Shown: positions 6,070 through 13,417 of the stretch, one piece after another
How the letters are laid out: the number at the start of each line of letters is the position of its first letter
Position numbering within the stretch: the first letter of the stretch is position 1
Assembly (NCBI GenBank): GCA_964514305.1
Contig: CAZEQD010000048.1
Span: forward strand, 1 to 15,854
From: CAZEQD01 sp964514305
Lineage (GTDB): Bacteria; Acidobacteriota; Aminicenantia; Aminicenantales; Aminicenantaceae
DNA length: 15,854 nt
Reading direction: 5' to 3'
Translations under genes and position numbers: made by a program
Notes under the pieces: model-generated
What the model saw: only the letters and a program-made list of their open reading frames with translations
What the model was told of the DNA's origin: nothing
The model's database searches: none

Positions 6070-8400
6070 ATGTTTAAAAATAGGTTTTTTATCTTCTTTA
6101 TTTTAATTATTTCCTTTCTCTTGTTAAGTACTATCCTCACCTCAGCTCAATCAACCAAGCATTTAAACCAGTTCCGACAGCTTTATCAAGAACTCCCAAC
6201 CCCTAACCAGTACCGAACAGCCTCTGGTGCTCCTGGCCCCAAATACTGGCAACAGCAGGCTGATTATGAGATGTCAGTTGAACTGGACGAAAATAAAAGG
6301 CGTTTATTCGGAACAGAAACCATTACCTATTTTAACAATTCCCCTGAAACACTCGACTATCTCTGGCTTCAGCTCGACCAAAACATAAGAGCCAGGAATT
6401 CAATGGCCGCCAAAACAAGCACGGGTCATATCTTGGAAACAATGAGTTTCCGTCATTTAGAAAGACTGCAAACTAACTTTGATGGAGGCTTTAAGATTGA
6501 ATATGTTAAGGATTTAGAGGGCAGAGACTTACCCTATAAGATAGTAGAGACTATGATGAGAGTAGATCTTCCTTCTCCCTTAAAGCCTCATTCAAATTAT
6601 TCTTTTAAAATAAAATGGTGGTACAACATAAACGATGAATCGAAAATGGGAGGACGTTCAGGATTCGATTATTACAAAAAAGATGGAAATTGTGTTTTTG
6701 CCATTGCTCAGTTTTTCCCCCGGATGGCTGTTTATAATGAAACTGAAGGCTGGCAGCATAAACAGTTCCTGGGCAGTGGTGAGTTCGCTCTTCCCTTTGG
6801 AAATTACCAGATTAAAATAACAGTGCCTTCTGACCATATAGTCGGAGCTACTGGCCTTCTTCAAAACGCCCAAGAGGTGCTCACGCACGAACAGCTAAAA
6901 CGGCTGGAAAAAGCCAGGCAGACTACTGACAAAACTATATTAATTGTCAGTCAAGAAGAAGCGGTCAAAAAAGAGAAAAAGCAAGCCAAAACTAAAAAAA
7001 CATGGATTTTTAAGGCAGAAAACGTTCGGGATTTTGCCTTTGCCAGCTCACGCAAATTCATCTGGGACGCCATGTCTGTCCCTTTAGGAAAGCGCAAAGT
7101 ATTGGCCATGTCTTTATACACCAAAGAAGGTAATCCCCTCTGGGAAAAATACTCAACTAAGGCCCTGGCTCATGCCATAAGAGTTTACTCTAAATTTACC
7201 TTCGATTATCCCTATCCCAAAGCTATCTCTGTCTTAACTGGGGCAGGCGGAGGTATGGAGTACCCGATGGTGGCCTTTAATGGTGGTAAATGTGAGCCCG
7301 ATGGAACTTATTCCGAGCGTCAAAAATACAGCCTTATTAGCGTCGTCATACACGAATTTGGACATAATTTTTTTCCAATGATAGTCAACTCCGACGAGCG
7401 GCAGTGGGCCTGGATGGATGAAGGTCTAAATACTTTTCTCCAATACCTGGCTGAACAGGAATGGGACCGCAAATTTCCTGAGGAAGAAGGCCCGGCTTAT
7501 ACAATCATTGATTATATGAAAGGGAACAAAAAGAGTATGTCTCCTATAATGACTGCTCCTGATTCTGATCTTCATGTAGGTAGTAATGATTATGCCAAGA
7601 CTGCAGCTGGGCTTAATATCCTGCGGGAGACCATCATGGGTCGCCAATTATTTGATTACGCCTTTAAAGAATATGCCCGCCGCTGGAAATTTAAACACCC
7701 AACGCCGGCTGATTTTTTCCGGACCATGGAAGATGCCTCGGGCTTAGACCTTGATTGGTTCTGGCGTGGCTGGTTTTTCGGTACAGATGAGGTAGACCTA
7801 GCTATAGATAACGTAAAATGGTATAAAATAAACACAGGAGAACCTGCTTTAGCCAAATCTATAGCTTACGAGAAAAAAAATCAAAAGAGGCTTCGCTATA
7901 TAACCAATATCCGCAATAAAAAAGAAATAAAACAAACAGAAGTGGAAAAGGATAAATCACTGCTTGATTTCTATGATAAACATAATCCACTTCAAGTAAC
8001 TCCTGAAGAAGAAAAAAAATATAAAGAGTATTTCAAATCACTCTCAGATGAGGAAAGAGTCCTCCTTACTTCAGACAATAATTATTATGAGATTTCCCTC
8101 TCCAACCTGGGGGGAATGGTGATGCCCGTTATTCTTGAGTTTGAATATAGAGACGGTTCCAAAGAAGTCAAAAGAATACCGGCTGAAATATGGCGGAAGA
8201 ATAATGAGCACGTAGCTAAAATATTTATAACCAAAAAAGAAATAGGTCATATTACTCTTGATCCTTTCCTGGAAACAGCTGATGTTGATACCACTAATAA
8301 TGTTTGGACTGTCCAAGAAAAACCTGATTACTTTAAAGTCAAAAAATATAAAAGACCTGCTCAAAAAAACCTGATGCAGAAGTTCAAAAAAAAGAAATAG
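6070..8400 (+). CDS. Secreted M1-type (gluzincin) metallopeptidase
   Basis: The 776-residue precursor begins with a signal peptide (hydrophobic about 6-22, likely cleaved near SAQS). Residues about 60-340 form the beta-rich N-terminal domain of M1 enzymes. The catalytic domain shows GGGMEYP (393-399), the counterpart of the GAMEN exopeptidase loop, then HEFGH at 428-432. Glu451 in WMDEG follows exactly 18 residues after the second His, the HEXXH-X18-E zinc site. Tyr508 in NDYAK is a candidate catalytic tyrosine. A Lys/Glu-rich insert (about 278-311) and a very Lys-rich C terminus are notable. The family removes N-terminal residues from peptides, and here it would act outside the cytoplasm. 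GGAGGTG (6059-6065) is a strong ribosome binding site 4 nt before the ATG. The gene has its own candidate promoter and is followed by another before the permease. Confidence 0.94.
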   Translation: MFKNRFFIFFILIISFLLLSTILTSAQSTKHLNQFRQLYQELPTPNQYRTASGAPGPKYWQQQADYEMSVELDENKRRLFGTETITYFNNSPETLDYLWLQLDQNIRARNSMAAKTSTGHILETMSFRHLERLQTNFDGGFKIEYVKDLEGRDLPYKIVETMMRVDLPSPLKPHSNYSFKIKWWYNINDESKMGGRSGFDYYKKDGNCVFAIAQFFPRMAVYNETEGWQHKQFLGSGEFALPFGNYQIKITVPSDHIVGATGLLQNAQEVLTHEQLKRLEKARQTTDKTILIVSQEEAVKKEKKQAKTKKTWIFKAENVRDFAFASSRKFIWDAMSVPLGKRKVLAMSLYTKEGNPLWEKYSTKALAHAIRVYSKFTFDYPYPKAISVLTGAGGGMEYPMVAFNGGKCEPDGTYSERQKYSLISVVIHEFGHNFFPMIVNSDERQWAWMDEGLNTFLQYLAEQEWDRKFPEEEGPAYTIIDYMKGNKKSMSPIMTAPDSDLHVGSNDYAKTAAGLNILRETIMGRQLFDYAFKEYARRWKFKHPTPADFFRTMEDASGLDLDWFWRGWFFGTDEVDLAIDNVKWYKINTGEPALAKSIAYEKKNQKRLRYITNIRNKKEIKQTEVEKDKSLLDFYDKHNPLQVTPEEEKKYKEYFKSLSDEERVLLTSDNNYYEISLSNLGGMVMPVILEFEYRDGSKEVKRIPAEIWRKNNEHVAKIFITKKEIGHITLDPFLETADVDTTNNVWTVQEKPDYFKVKKYKRPAQKNLMQKFKKKK

Positions 8401-8453
8401 TTTAAGTTCCCTTCTAAATTGCAAAAAAGATGCTAAATTTTCACTATTTTTCC

Positions 8454-8483
8454 TTGACTAGGCCAAAAAGCCAAAGGTAAAAT
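8454..8483 (+). promoter_or_regulatory. Candidate promoter of the permease gene, nearly leaderless
   Basis: TTGACT (8454-8459, 5 of 6) and TAAAAT (8478-8483, 5 of 6) are separated by 18 bp. Initiation would fall near 8490, only about 5 nt before the ATG at 8495. No Shine-Dalgarno sequence sits at a usable distance from that ATG, which fits a leaderless or near-leaderless transcript. The region is AT-rich, so a chance match cannot be excluded. Confidence 0.4.
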
Positions 8484-8494
8484 TGCTAAGATAA

Positions 8495-9829
8495 ATGACT
8501 GTATCCCTTCAGACTGAAATTCTCCACATAGGCCTCATCCTGCTAGTTATGGTTGTTGCTTATGCAGTGGCCAAATGGCGAAAGCTATCAGTAGAATTGA
8601 GCATGCTGGCTTCAACCTTGGCTGGAGGCCTGGCTGGAGCTATAACACGTACGCCAGCCATCTCCCAGCTAGCCCGCCATCTTATTGAAGGCAGCTTTAC
8701 TTATCTGGATGTAATGCTTGTCTTCTCTACAGCTACTATATTCATGGCCATTGTTAGTGAATCAGGTGGGGTTAATTATGTAGTTCGGGCAACTATAAAA
8801 TATTTCTACAACCTAAGAATTATTGCCCTGCTTGTGCTGATGATCATTATCCTTATACCTGGGGCTCTAACTGGTGCAGGCAGTGTCTCTCTGCTGGTAG
8901 TTGGAGCACCAACTGCCTTGGCCTTGGGCTATTTAGGTATCCCCAAGAAAAAGGTGGCTGCCATTCTCTTCATTGTCGCTGGCCTGAGTGCGGCCGCTCC
9001 TCCTGTCAACATCTGGGCTATGATTACTTGTGCCGGGACGGCTATTCCTTATGTAGGTTTCGAACTTCCTCTGGCCATTCCTGTCCTGCTGCTGGGGACT
9101 TTTACTGTCCTTTTCCTAGGATGGAAAAAGGAAGGAGAAACAGATCGAGAGAAAATTCTGAGAGAAATGCCTGAAATTCCAGCAAAAATGAGCTGGTGGA
9201 GAATATTGCTACCGTTTTTAGTCTTTTTCGGCCTGGTCATTACTTACCGAATCTGGCCTTTTAGCTTCCCTATCTTGGGTTTGCCTTTGGAATTTGTTAT
9301 AGCAGCGGCTGTAGCCCTGCTTTTAAGTCCCAAAAAAATAAATATTCTAAAACTTTCACGAGATACGGTTAAGCGGCTGCTGCCGCTTCTGGCTACCATA
9401 GTTGTGGTCGGAATGCTGCAGCAAATTATGACTGCCACTGGAGTAAGAGGGCTCCTTTCTTTTACTGTCATCAGCACACCTCTCATCATCCTCTTTATCT
9501 CTCTAGCTATAATAATTCCTGTCTCGGAAGGAGTTTTAACCTATGGAGCTGCGGCTGTTTTTGGCATTCCTCTCATCTGGTATTTAGATTCAATCGGCCT
9601 TCATGCCACTATTGCCATCGCCGGATTGACCCTGCTCTGGCCTCTGGGTGATGGACTGCCGCCGACAGCCCTTATCGGAAGATTAAGCGCCATGGTCTCT
9701 GAATATAAGGGTTCTTACTGGAGTTTTATGCGAGCCGCTTGGATCCCCTGGATTGTGATCACACTGGTCGGCATTTTGATGGTAGTTTTCAGCAACCATT
9801 TAGAATTTCTTGTCAGATGGAGCATGTAA
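8495..9829 (+). CDS. DctM/TRAP-large-subunit-like permease (ion transporter superfamily)
   Basis: The 444-residue protein is almost wholly hydrophobic, with roughly 10-12 membrane segments. The halves carry matching elements: GALTGAGSVSLLVVG (123-137) with AAAPPVN (166-172) in the first, and IPVSEGVLTYGAAAV (341-355) with GDGLPPTA (385-392) in the second. A charged cytoplasmic loop (about 210-235) lies between them. This two-fold arrangement with PP turns resembles TRAP DctM subunits and related carboxylate carriers. I see no DctP binding protein or DctQ subunit nearby, so it may work alone. The substrate is unknown; an organic anion or amino acid is a guess from family and neighbours. The start is forced: an in-frame TAA directly precedes the ATG at 8495, and no Shine-Dalgarno is present. 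Confidence 0.75.
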   Translation: MTVSLQTEILHIGLILLVMVVAYAVAKWRKLSVELSMLASTLAGGLAGAITRTPAISQLARHLIEGSFTYLDVMLVFSTATIFMAIVSESGGVNYVVRATIKYFYNLRIIALLVLMIIILIPGALTGAGSVSLLVVGAPTALALGYLGIPKKKVAAILFIVAGLSAAAPPVNIWAMITCAGTAIPYVGFELPLAIPVLLLGTFTVLFLGWKKEGETDREKILREMPEIPAKMSWWRILLPFLVFFGLVITYRIWPFSFPILGLPLEFVIAAAVALLLSPKKINILKLSRDTVKRLLPLLATIVVVGMLQQIMTATGVRGLLSFTVISTPLIILFISLAIIIPVSEGVLTYGAAAVFGIPLIWYLDSIGLHATIAIAGLTLLWPLGDGLPPTALIGRLSAMVSEYKGSYWSFMRAAWIPWIVITLVGILMVVFSNHLEFLVRWSM

Positions 9830-9833
9830 GAAA

Positions 9834-9889
9834 GTTGAAAGCGAAAAGTTTAAAGTTAAAAGTTAAATCTTGAAGATTGAATATTTAAA
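9834..9889 (+). repeat. Degenerate heptamer repeat block 1 (8 units, GTTTAAA type)
   Basis: Directly after the permease stop, eight consecutive 7-bp units run without a register break. Consensus is G-T-T-(T/G/A)-A-A-A, with units at 9834, 9841, 9848, 9855, 9862, 9869, 9876 and 9883. Units drift in sequence (GTTGAAA, GCGAAAA, CTTGAAG) but never lose the 7-bp phase. Confidence 0.7.
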
Positions 9890-9923
9890 GAGAGAGGTTA
9901 AGAAAAGAAATGTAATCAATGGG

Positions 9924-9944
9924 GTCTCCGGTCCGCAGCAGACC
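9924..9944 (+). repeat. Possible GC-rich heptamer units (GTCCGCA type)
   Basis: GTCTCCG (9924-9930), GTCCGCA (9931-9937) and GCAGACC (9938-9944) sit between heptamer blocks 1 and 2. GTCCGCA recurs at 14099-14105. CGGTC and GACCG at 9929-9933 and 9941-9945 could also pair as a small hairpin. Three units are too few to be sure of a true repeat. Confidence 0.35.
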
Positions 9945-9954
9945 GCTTAAAGTA

Positions 9955-9996
9955 GTTAATGGTTTAAGGTTGAAAGTTTAAAGTACAATGTTTATA
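9955..9996 (+). repeat. Degenerate heptamer repeat block 2 (6 units, GTTTAAA type)
   Basis: Six 7-bp units begin at 9955, 9962, 9969, 9976, 9983 and 9990 with the same GTTnAAn consensus as block 1. The stretch 9953-9983 matches 11472-11502 with a single mismatch (31 bp), so this block and the one before the C69 gene share a recent copy. Confidence 0.7.
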
Positions 9997-10072
9997 TTTA
10001 ACTATAAATTGAGTGAAGCAAAAAACGAAACTCAATGAATAGAATAAAAAGAAAATCGAGAGGAGTAACTTT

Positions 10073-10225
10073 ATGCCTCTAATTATGTTCCTTTATTACG
10101 CCATCTGTCTCTACCTGATAGCTGTAGTCGTTTGGAATTTTATTAGAGAAAAAAATGCAGACAATATGATCCTTTACCTTCTAGTTCTAATTCCACTCAT
10201 TCTCAGGATTTTTAGAATTAAATAA
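10073..10225 (+). CDS. Small membrane protein, 50 residues
   Basis: The frame encodes a 50-residue protein with two hydrophobic stretches: about 3-21, containing FLYYAICLYLIAVVVW, and about 33-46, containing ILYLLVLIPLIL. A short charged loop, FIREKNADN (23-31), separates them, and it ends in the basic sequence RIFRIK. A strong ribosome binding site (AGGAG, 10061-10065) lies 7 nt before the ATG, which is the chief reason to accept so short a gene. It lies in the same direction between the permease and the M14-like gene, 77 bp before the latter. No family is recognised. It is too small for a DctQ subunit but could be an accessory peptide of the permease or membrane peptidase. Confidence 0.62.
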   Translation: MPLIMFLYYAICLYLIAVVVWNFIREKNADNMILYLLVLIPLILRIFRIK

Positions 10226-10302
10226 ATAATATGAATATGCTTGAATCAAACTATTTTCACTCTGAAATAGAGCTAATTTATTAAATAATGGAAGTGCTTT
10301 AG

Positions 10303-11466
10303 ATGAGCTTTGAATGGAGAATAAAGACCATCCTTATTGTCATTTTAGCGGCAGTCATGACTATAGCCAGCTTCCAGCTCTATCACCACCGCCATTACAT
10401 GGTCCCGGTTGTGGCCGGCCCAGGCGTGACTAAAGTCGCCAAGCTCAGCCAATTTTGTTCTGAGCTAAAAGGAACCGCTGCTGACACCAATGTTTTTTTC
10501 CTGGAAGGAAAGGAAAAGGGCGGCAAAATGCTCATCATTGGCAACACCCATTCCAACGAGCCCGTGGCTATCTTGACGGCTCTCATCTTTGTCGAAAATG
10601 CAGTGGTAGATAAAGGCACTCTGATTGTTATTCCTCAATTCAACAACAGCGGGGGCCGTAATACCAAACCTGGTGACGGCTACCCTCTCTATTTTGCCAT
10701 TGATACTGACTGGGGACAAAAAAAATTCAGGATGGGAAACCGCAATGCCTCTCCTCTTGACCAATGGCCAGATCCTGATGTTTACATTCACTATCCAGAA
10801 AAGCAACTCCTCTCTTATCTTGATATTCGCAACACCAACCGAACATGGCCGGGCCGACCTAACGGCCCCCTCATGGAGAAGGTAACTTATGCGGCCATGC
10901 AAATTTTACGAGAAGAAAAAGTAGATATGGCTCTTGACATCCATGGAGCTGAAACCATGTTCCCAGTAACCAATTGCATCGTTGCTCCTGAAAAATCAAT
11001 GAGAATTGCCACTTTAACATCACTTACGGTCAAGGCCATGGAAAGATTTGATAATCATGTGGAACCATCCCCTTCAGGCTTTAGAGGGCTTTCCCATCGA
11101 GAAATTGGCGATTATTCAGATACCATGCCTTTTCTTATTGAAGCTCCGGTTCCCTTCCTCGATCAGCCTACAGGACCTAAAACCGTTGATTTACTCCTAA
11201 ACGGCCAAGATCCTTTTCTCCTTAGTCTGGCTAAAAAGGGGAAATTATTCGTCCCCTATAATGAGTCGGGCTGGCCGATGGCCAAGAGAGTGGGACAGCA
11301 CTGTTCAGTCATTTTAGAGCTAATGCGCCAATTTTCAAGAAAGTTTCCAGAAAGGGCCATAAAAGTTCGCCAGGTTCCGCGCTATGCAGAAGTAGTTAAG
11401 AATGGTGTCGGCCATTATTTTCATAACCCCCAGAAAGCCAGCAAAGACCGGATTTATTATGAATAA
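10303..11466 (+). CDS. Membrane-anchored M14/AspA-like zinc metallohydrolase
   Basis: The 387-residue protein has a single N-terminal membrane segment (about 8-24) and no clear cleavage site, so it is probably anchored and faces the periplasm. The catalytic domain has the zinc ligands of the M14/succinylglutamate desuccinylase-aspartoacylase superfamily: His83 and Glu86 in GNTHSNEP and His214 in LDIHGAE. A substrate-binding NTNRTWPG block (177-184) and a likely general base Glu280 in FLIEAP complete the set. The superfamily removes C-terminal residues from peptides or acyl groups from N-acyl amino acids; which applies here cannot be told from sequence alone. GGAAG (10290-10294) is a partial ribosome binding site 8 nt before the ATG. 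It sits between the small membrane gene and the C69 dipeptidase. Confidence 0.85.
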   Translation: MSFEWRIKTILIVILAAVMTIASFQLYHHRHYMVPVVAGPGVTKVAKLSQFCSELKGTAADTNVFFLEGKEKGGKMLIIGNTHSNEPVAILTALIFVENAVVDKGTLIVIPQFNNSGGRNTKPGDGYPLYFAIDTDWGQKKFRMGNRNASPLDQWPDPDVYIHYPEKQLLSYLDIRNTNRTWPGRPNGPLMEKVTYAAMQILREEKVDMALDIHGAETMFPVTNCIVAPEKSMRIATLTSLTVKAMERFDNHVEPSPSGFRGLSHREIGDYSDTMPFLIEAPVPFLDQPTGPKTVDLLLNGQDPFLLSLAKKGKLFVPYNESGWPMAKRVGQHCSVILELMRQFSRKFPERAIKVRQVPRYAEVVKNGVGHYFHNPQKASKDRIYYE

Positions 11467-11473
11467 TGAATTA

Positions 11474-11536
11474 GTTAAAGGTTTAAGGTTGAAAGTTTAA
11501 AGAACGGAATGGGAGGTTTAAAGTTTAAAATCAAAA
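11474..11536 (+). repeat. Degenerate heptamer repeat block 3 (9 units)
   Basis: Units start every 7 bp from 11474. Those at 11474, 11481, 11488, 11495, 11516 and 11523 follow the GTTnAAn consensus. The two at 11502 and 11509 are divergent but preserve the phase, and 11530 is a decayed unit. GTTTAAA occurs twice in exact tandem at 11516-11529. The block fills the spacer between the M14-like and C69 genes. Confidence 0.7.
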
Positions 11537-11545
11537 ACAATTCTA

Positions 11546-11573
11546 TTATAAACCTTAAACTTTTCATTAAAAC
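11546..11573 (-). repeat. Inverted heptamer units before the C69 gene
   Basis: Four 7-bp units at 11546, 11553, 11560 and 11567 resemble the GTTnAAn repeat read on the other strand (for example CCTTAAA). They end exactly where the ribosome binding site of the C69 gene begins (AGGAGG, 11575-11580). Together with block 3 they could form a long imperfect stem in the leader of that gene. Confidence 0.45.
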
Positions 11574-11586
11574 TAGGAGGTTTTGA

Positions 11587-13347
11587 GTGAATCTAAAAAA
11601 GTCACTTTTATTGGTTATTCTCTTGGTAGGGTCACTGGCCCTGTTCGCTGCTTTTACTAACAGTCAAAATCAGCCCGCTCAAAATGAAAAACTGGCAGCA
11701 GATTATCCCTTAGACGGTTGTACTGTAATCATAGTCGGCAAGAAAGCTTCTACTGATGGTTCGGTTATGACCACCCATACCTGTGACTGCGGTGTTTGTG
11801 ATTGGACCTGGCGCTATGTGCCGGCTGCTGATCATAAGCCGGGAGAAATGCGCAAAGTTTATCACATTGACCAGTTTATAGCCTTTCCTCCAGAAATGGG
11901 CCTTAAATGGGAGATTATCAAGAAAAATGAAACAGGCATTGAACTACCACAGCCTGCCCATACTTATGGCTATCTCCATGGAGCGTTTGGTTATATGAAT
12001 GATCAACAGTTGGCCATGGGTGAATCGACCATTGGCTGCCGGCCTAAAATGGAGAATCCGACTCCCACCGCCAAAATGGATATAACCATGCTCACCCTGC
12101 TGGCCATGGAAAGATGTAAAACAGCCAGAGAAGCAATTAAATTAATGGGCTCCCTGGGGGAAAAATATGGCTACGGTTTTACCGACACAGGTGAAATGCT
12201 GGCTGTGGCCGACCCGAATGAAGTCTGGATTTTCGAAATCATGCCTGTCGGCCCACTCTGGACTCCTGAGAGTGGCAAGCCAGGGGCTATCTGGTGTGCC
12301 CAGAGAGTGCCGGATGATCATGTCAGCATCTGTCCCAATGAATCAAGAATTGGAGAGATTGACCTCAAAAATCCCGATTATTTCATGGCCTCTTCTAATG
12401 TCATCTCCTACGCAGTCGAGCACGGTTATTTTGACCCGAAGAGCGGTGAACCTTTCAGCTGGAAGAAAGCTTACTGTCCAACTGAAGCCAGTGCCAGCAG
12501 CTCCAGTGGTTCAAGAGCTCGCCTCTGGCGCTTTTTCAGCCTCGTCGCTCCATCTCACAATTTCAGCCCTGAGACTCCCAATATGGAACTTCCCTTCTCT
12601 ATCAAACCCGATAAGAAAATCTCATTTAAAGATGTCATCAATATGACAAGGGATAAATATTACAACACTCAATTTTTTCCAGGCAGAGGCCTTCAAGGGG
12701 GACCTTTCAGCAATCCCAATCATCTTCCCTATGGTTTTAAGATTGAGGGCAAGAGTTACAGCCTTCCCCGAGGGATCAGTGTCAACCGAGCTGAATATGT
12801 AACCGTAACTCAGTGCAGAGACTGGCTTCCTAATCCCATAGGGGGAATCGTCTGGTTGTCTTTCGGCGCCCAGGATACATCCTGTTTTATGCCTTTTTAT
12901 GCGGGTGTAACAGCTATTCCCAAATCATTCCAAATTGGAGATCATTGGGTATTCAACAAAGACTCAGCTCGCTGGGCCTTTGATTATGTTGACTTTCATA
13001 CTCAGGTTGTTTATTCGCTGGCTATTGAGGATGTTAGAAAAGCTCAGGAAAAGTGGGAAGGAGCTGCCATTAAAAGAACGTCAGCTATCGATAAAGCCGC
13101 AGCCGAACTCTTCCAGCAGGATCCAGCCTTAGCTCAGGAATTTTTAACCAATTACTGCCTAAGCAATGCCCAGAGCGTGATTAAAGCCTGGTGGGAATTA
13201 GGCAATCAGCTTTTAGTTAAATATAATCATCTCTGGATATATGATACTAAAAATAGGAAAAGGCTGCGCTTGGAATACCCTGAATGGTGGTTGAAAGAGC
13301 TTATTAAATACAATAAACTCACTCCCCGGCCCGAAAAGAAAGAGTAA
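11587..13347 (+). CDS. Secreted C69 family dipeptidase
   Basis: The 586-residue precursor has a signal peptide (hydrophobic about 6-23), a short pro-segment, and then the C69 core. Family C69 enzymes are N-terminal nucleophile hydrolases whose Cys becomes the first residue after self-processing. Here that is Cys45 in PLDGCTVIIVGKKAS, followed by the typical TDGSVMTTHTCD. Later blocks consistent with the family are YGYLHGAFGYMN, AMGEST, LLAMERCKTAREA and SPNVISY-like SSNVISYAVEHGYFD. It should split dipeptides outside the cytoplasm. An unusual Cys-X-Cys-X2-Cys (C66, C68, C71) lies 21 residues after the nucleophile. The start is a GTG chosen because AGGAGG (11575-11580) is 6 nt upstream. The leader contains heptamer repeats. 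Confidence 0.92.
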   Translation: MNLKKSLLLVILLVGSLALFAAFTNSQNQPAQNEKLAADYPLDGCTVIIVGKKASTDGSVMTTHTCDCGVCDWTWRYVPAADHKPGEMRKVYHIDQFIAFPPEMGLKWEIIKKNETGIELPQPAHTYGYLHGAFGYMNDQQLAMGESTIGCRPKMENPTPTAKMDITMLTLLAMERCKTAREAIKLMGSLGEKYGYGFTDTGEMLAVADPNEVWIFEIMPVGPLWTPESGKPGAIWCAQRVPDDHVSICPNESRIGEIDLKNPDYFMASSNVISYAVEHGYFDPKSGEPFSWKKAYCPTEASASSSSGSRARLWRFFSLVAPSHNFSPETPNMELPFSIKPDKKISFKDVINMTRDKYYNTQFFPGRGLQGGPFSNPNHLPYGFKIEGKSYSLPRGISVNRAEYVTVTQCRDWLPNPIGGIVWLSFGAQDTSCFMPFYAGVTAIPKSFQIGDHWVFNKDSARWAFDYVDFHTQVVYSLAIEDVRKAQEKWEGAAIKRTSAIDKAAAELFQQDPALAQEFLTNYCLSNAQSVIKAWWELGNQLLVKYNHLWIYDTKNRKRLRLEYPEWWLKELIKYNKLTPRPEKKE

Positions 13348-13371
13348 ATAAAACTATAGGGACATTAAAAA

Positions 13372-13388
13372 AAGGGTTTTTTACCCTT
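13372..13388 (-). terminator. Small hairpin with U-tract layout on the minus strand
   Basis: AAGGG (13372-13376) and CCCTT (13384-13388) pair around a 7-nt loop in the spacer between the C69 and DUF6305-like genes. Read on the minus strand the hairpin is followed by a run of seven Ts, the intrinsic-terminator layout. In plus orientation it has no U tract. It could stop antisense transcription coming from the convergent tricorn-like gene. Confidence 0.25.
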
Positions 13389-13417
13389 AACGTTTTATAA
13401 AAGGAGATTATGCTTAA

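Noticed and set aside
8495..10225. A complete TRAP transporter (DctP-DctQ-DctM)
   Set aside because: Only a DctM-like permease is present. The 50-residue protein is too short for DctQ, and no DctP-type binding protein was found.
9834..11573. CRISPR array
   Set aside because: The repeat unit is 7 bp with no spacers, and no cas genes are present.
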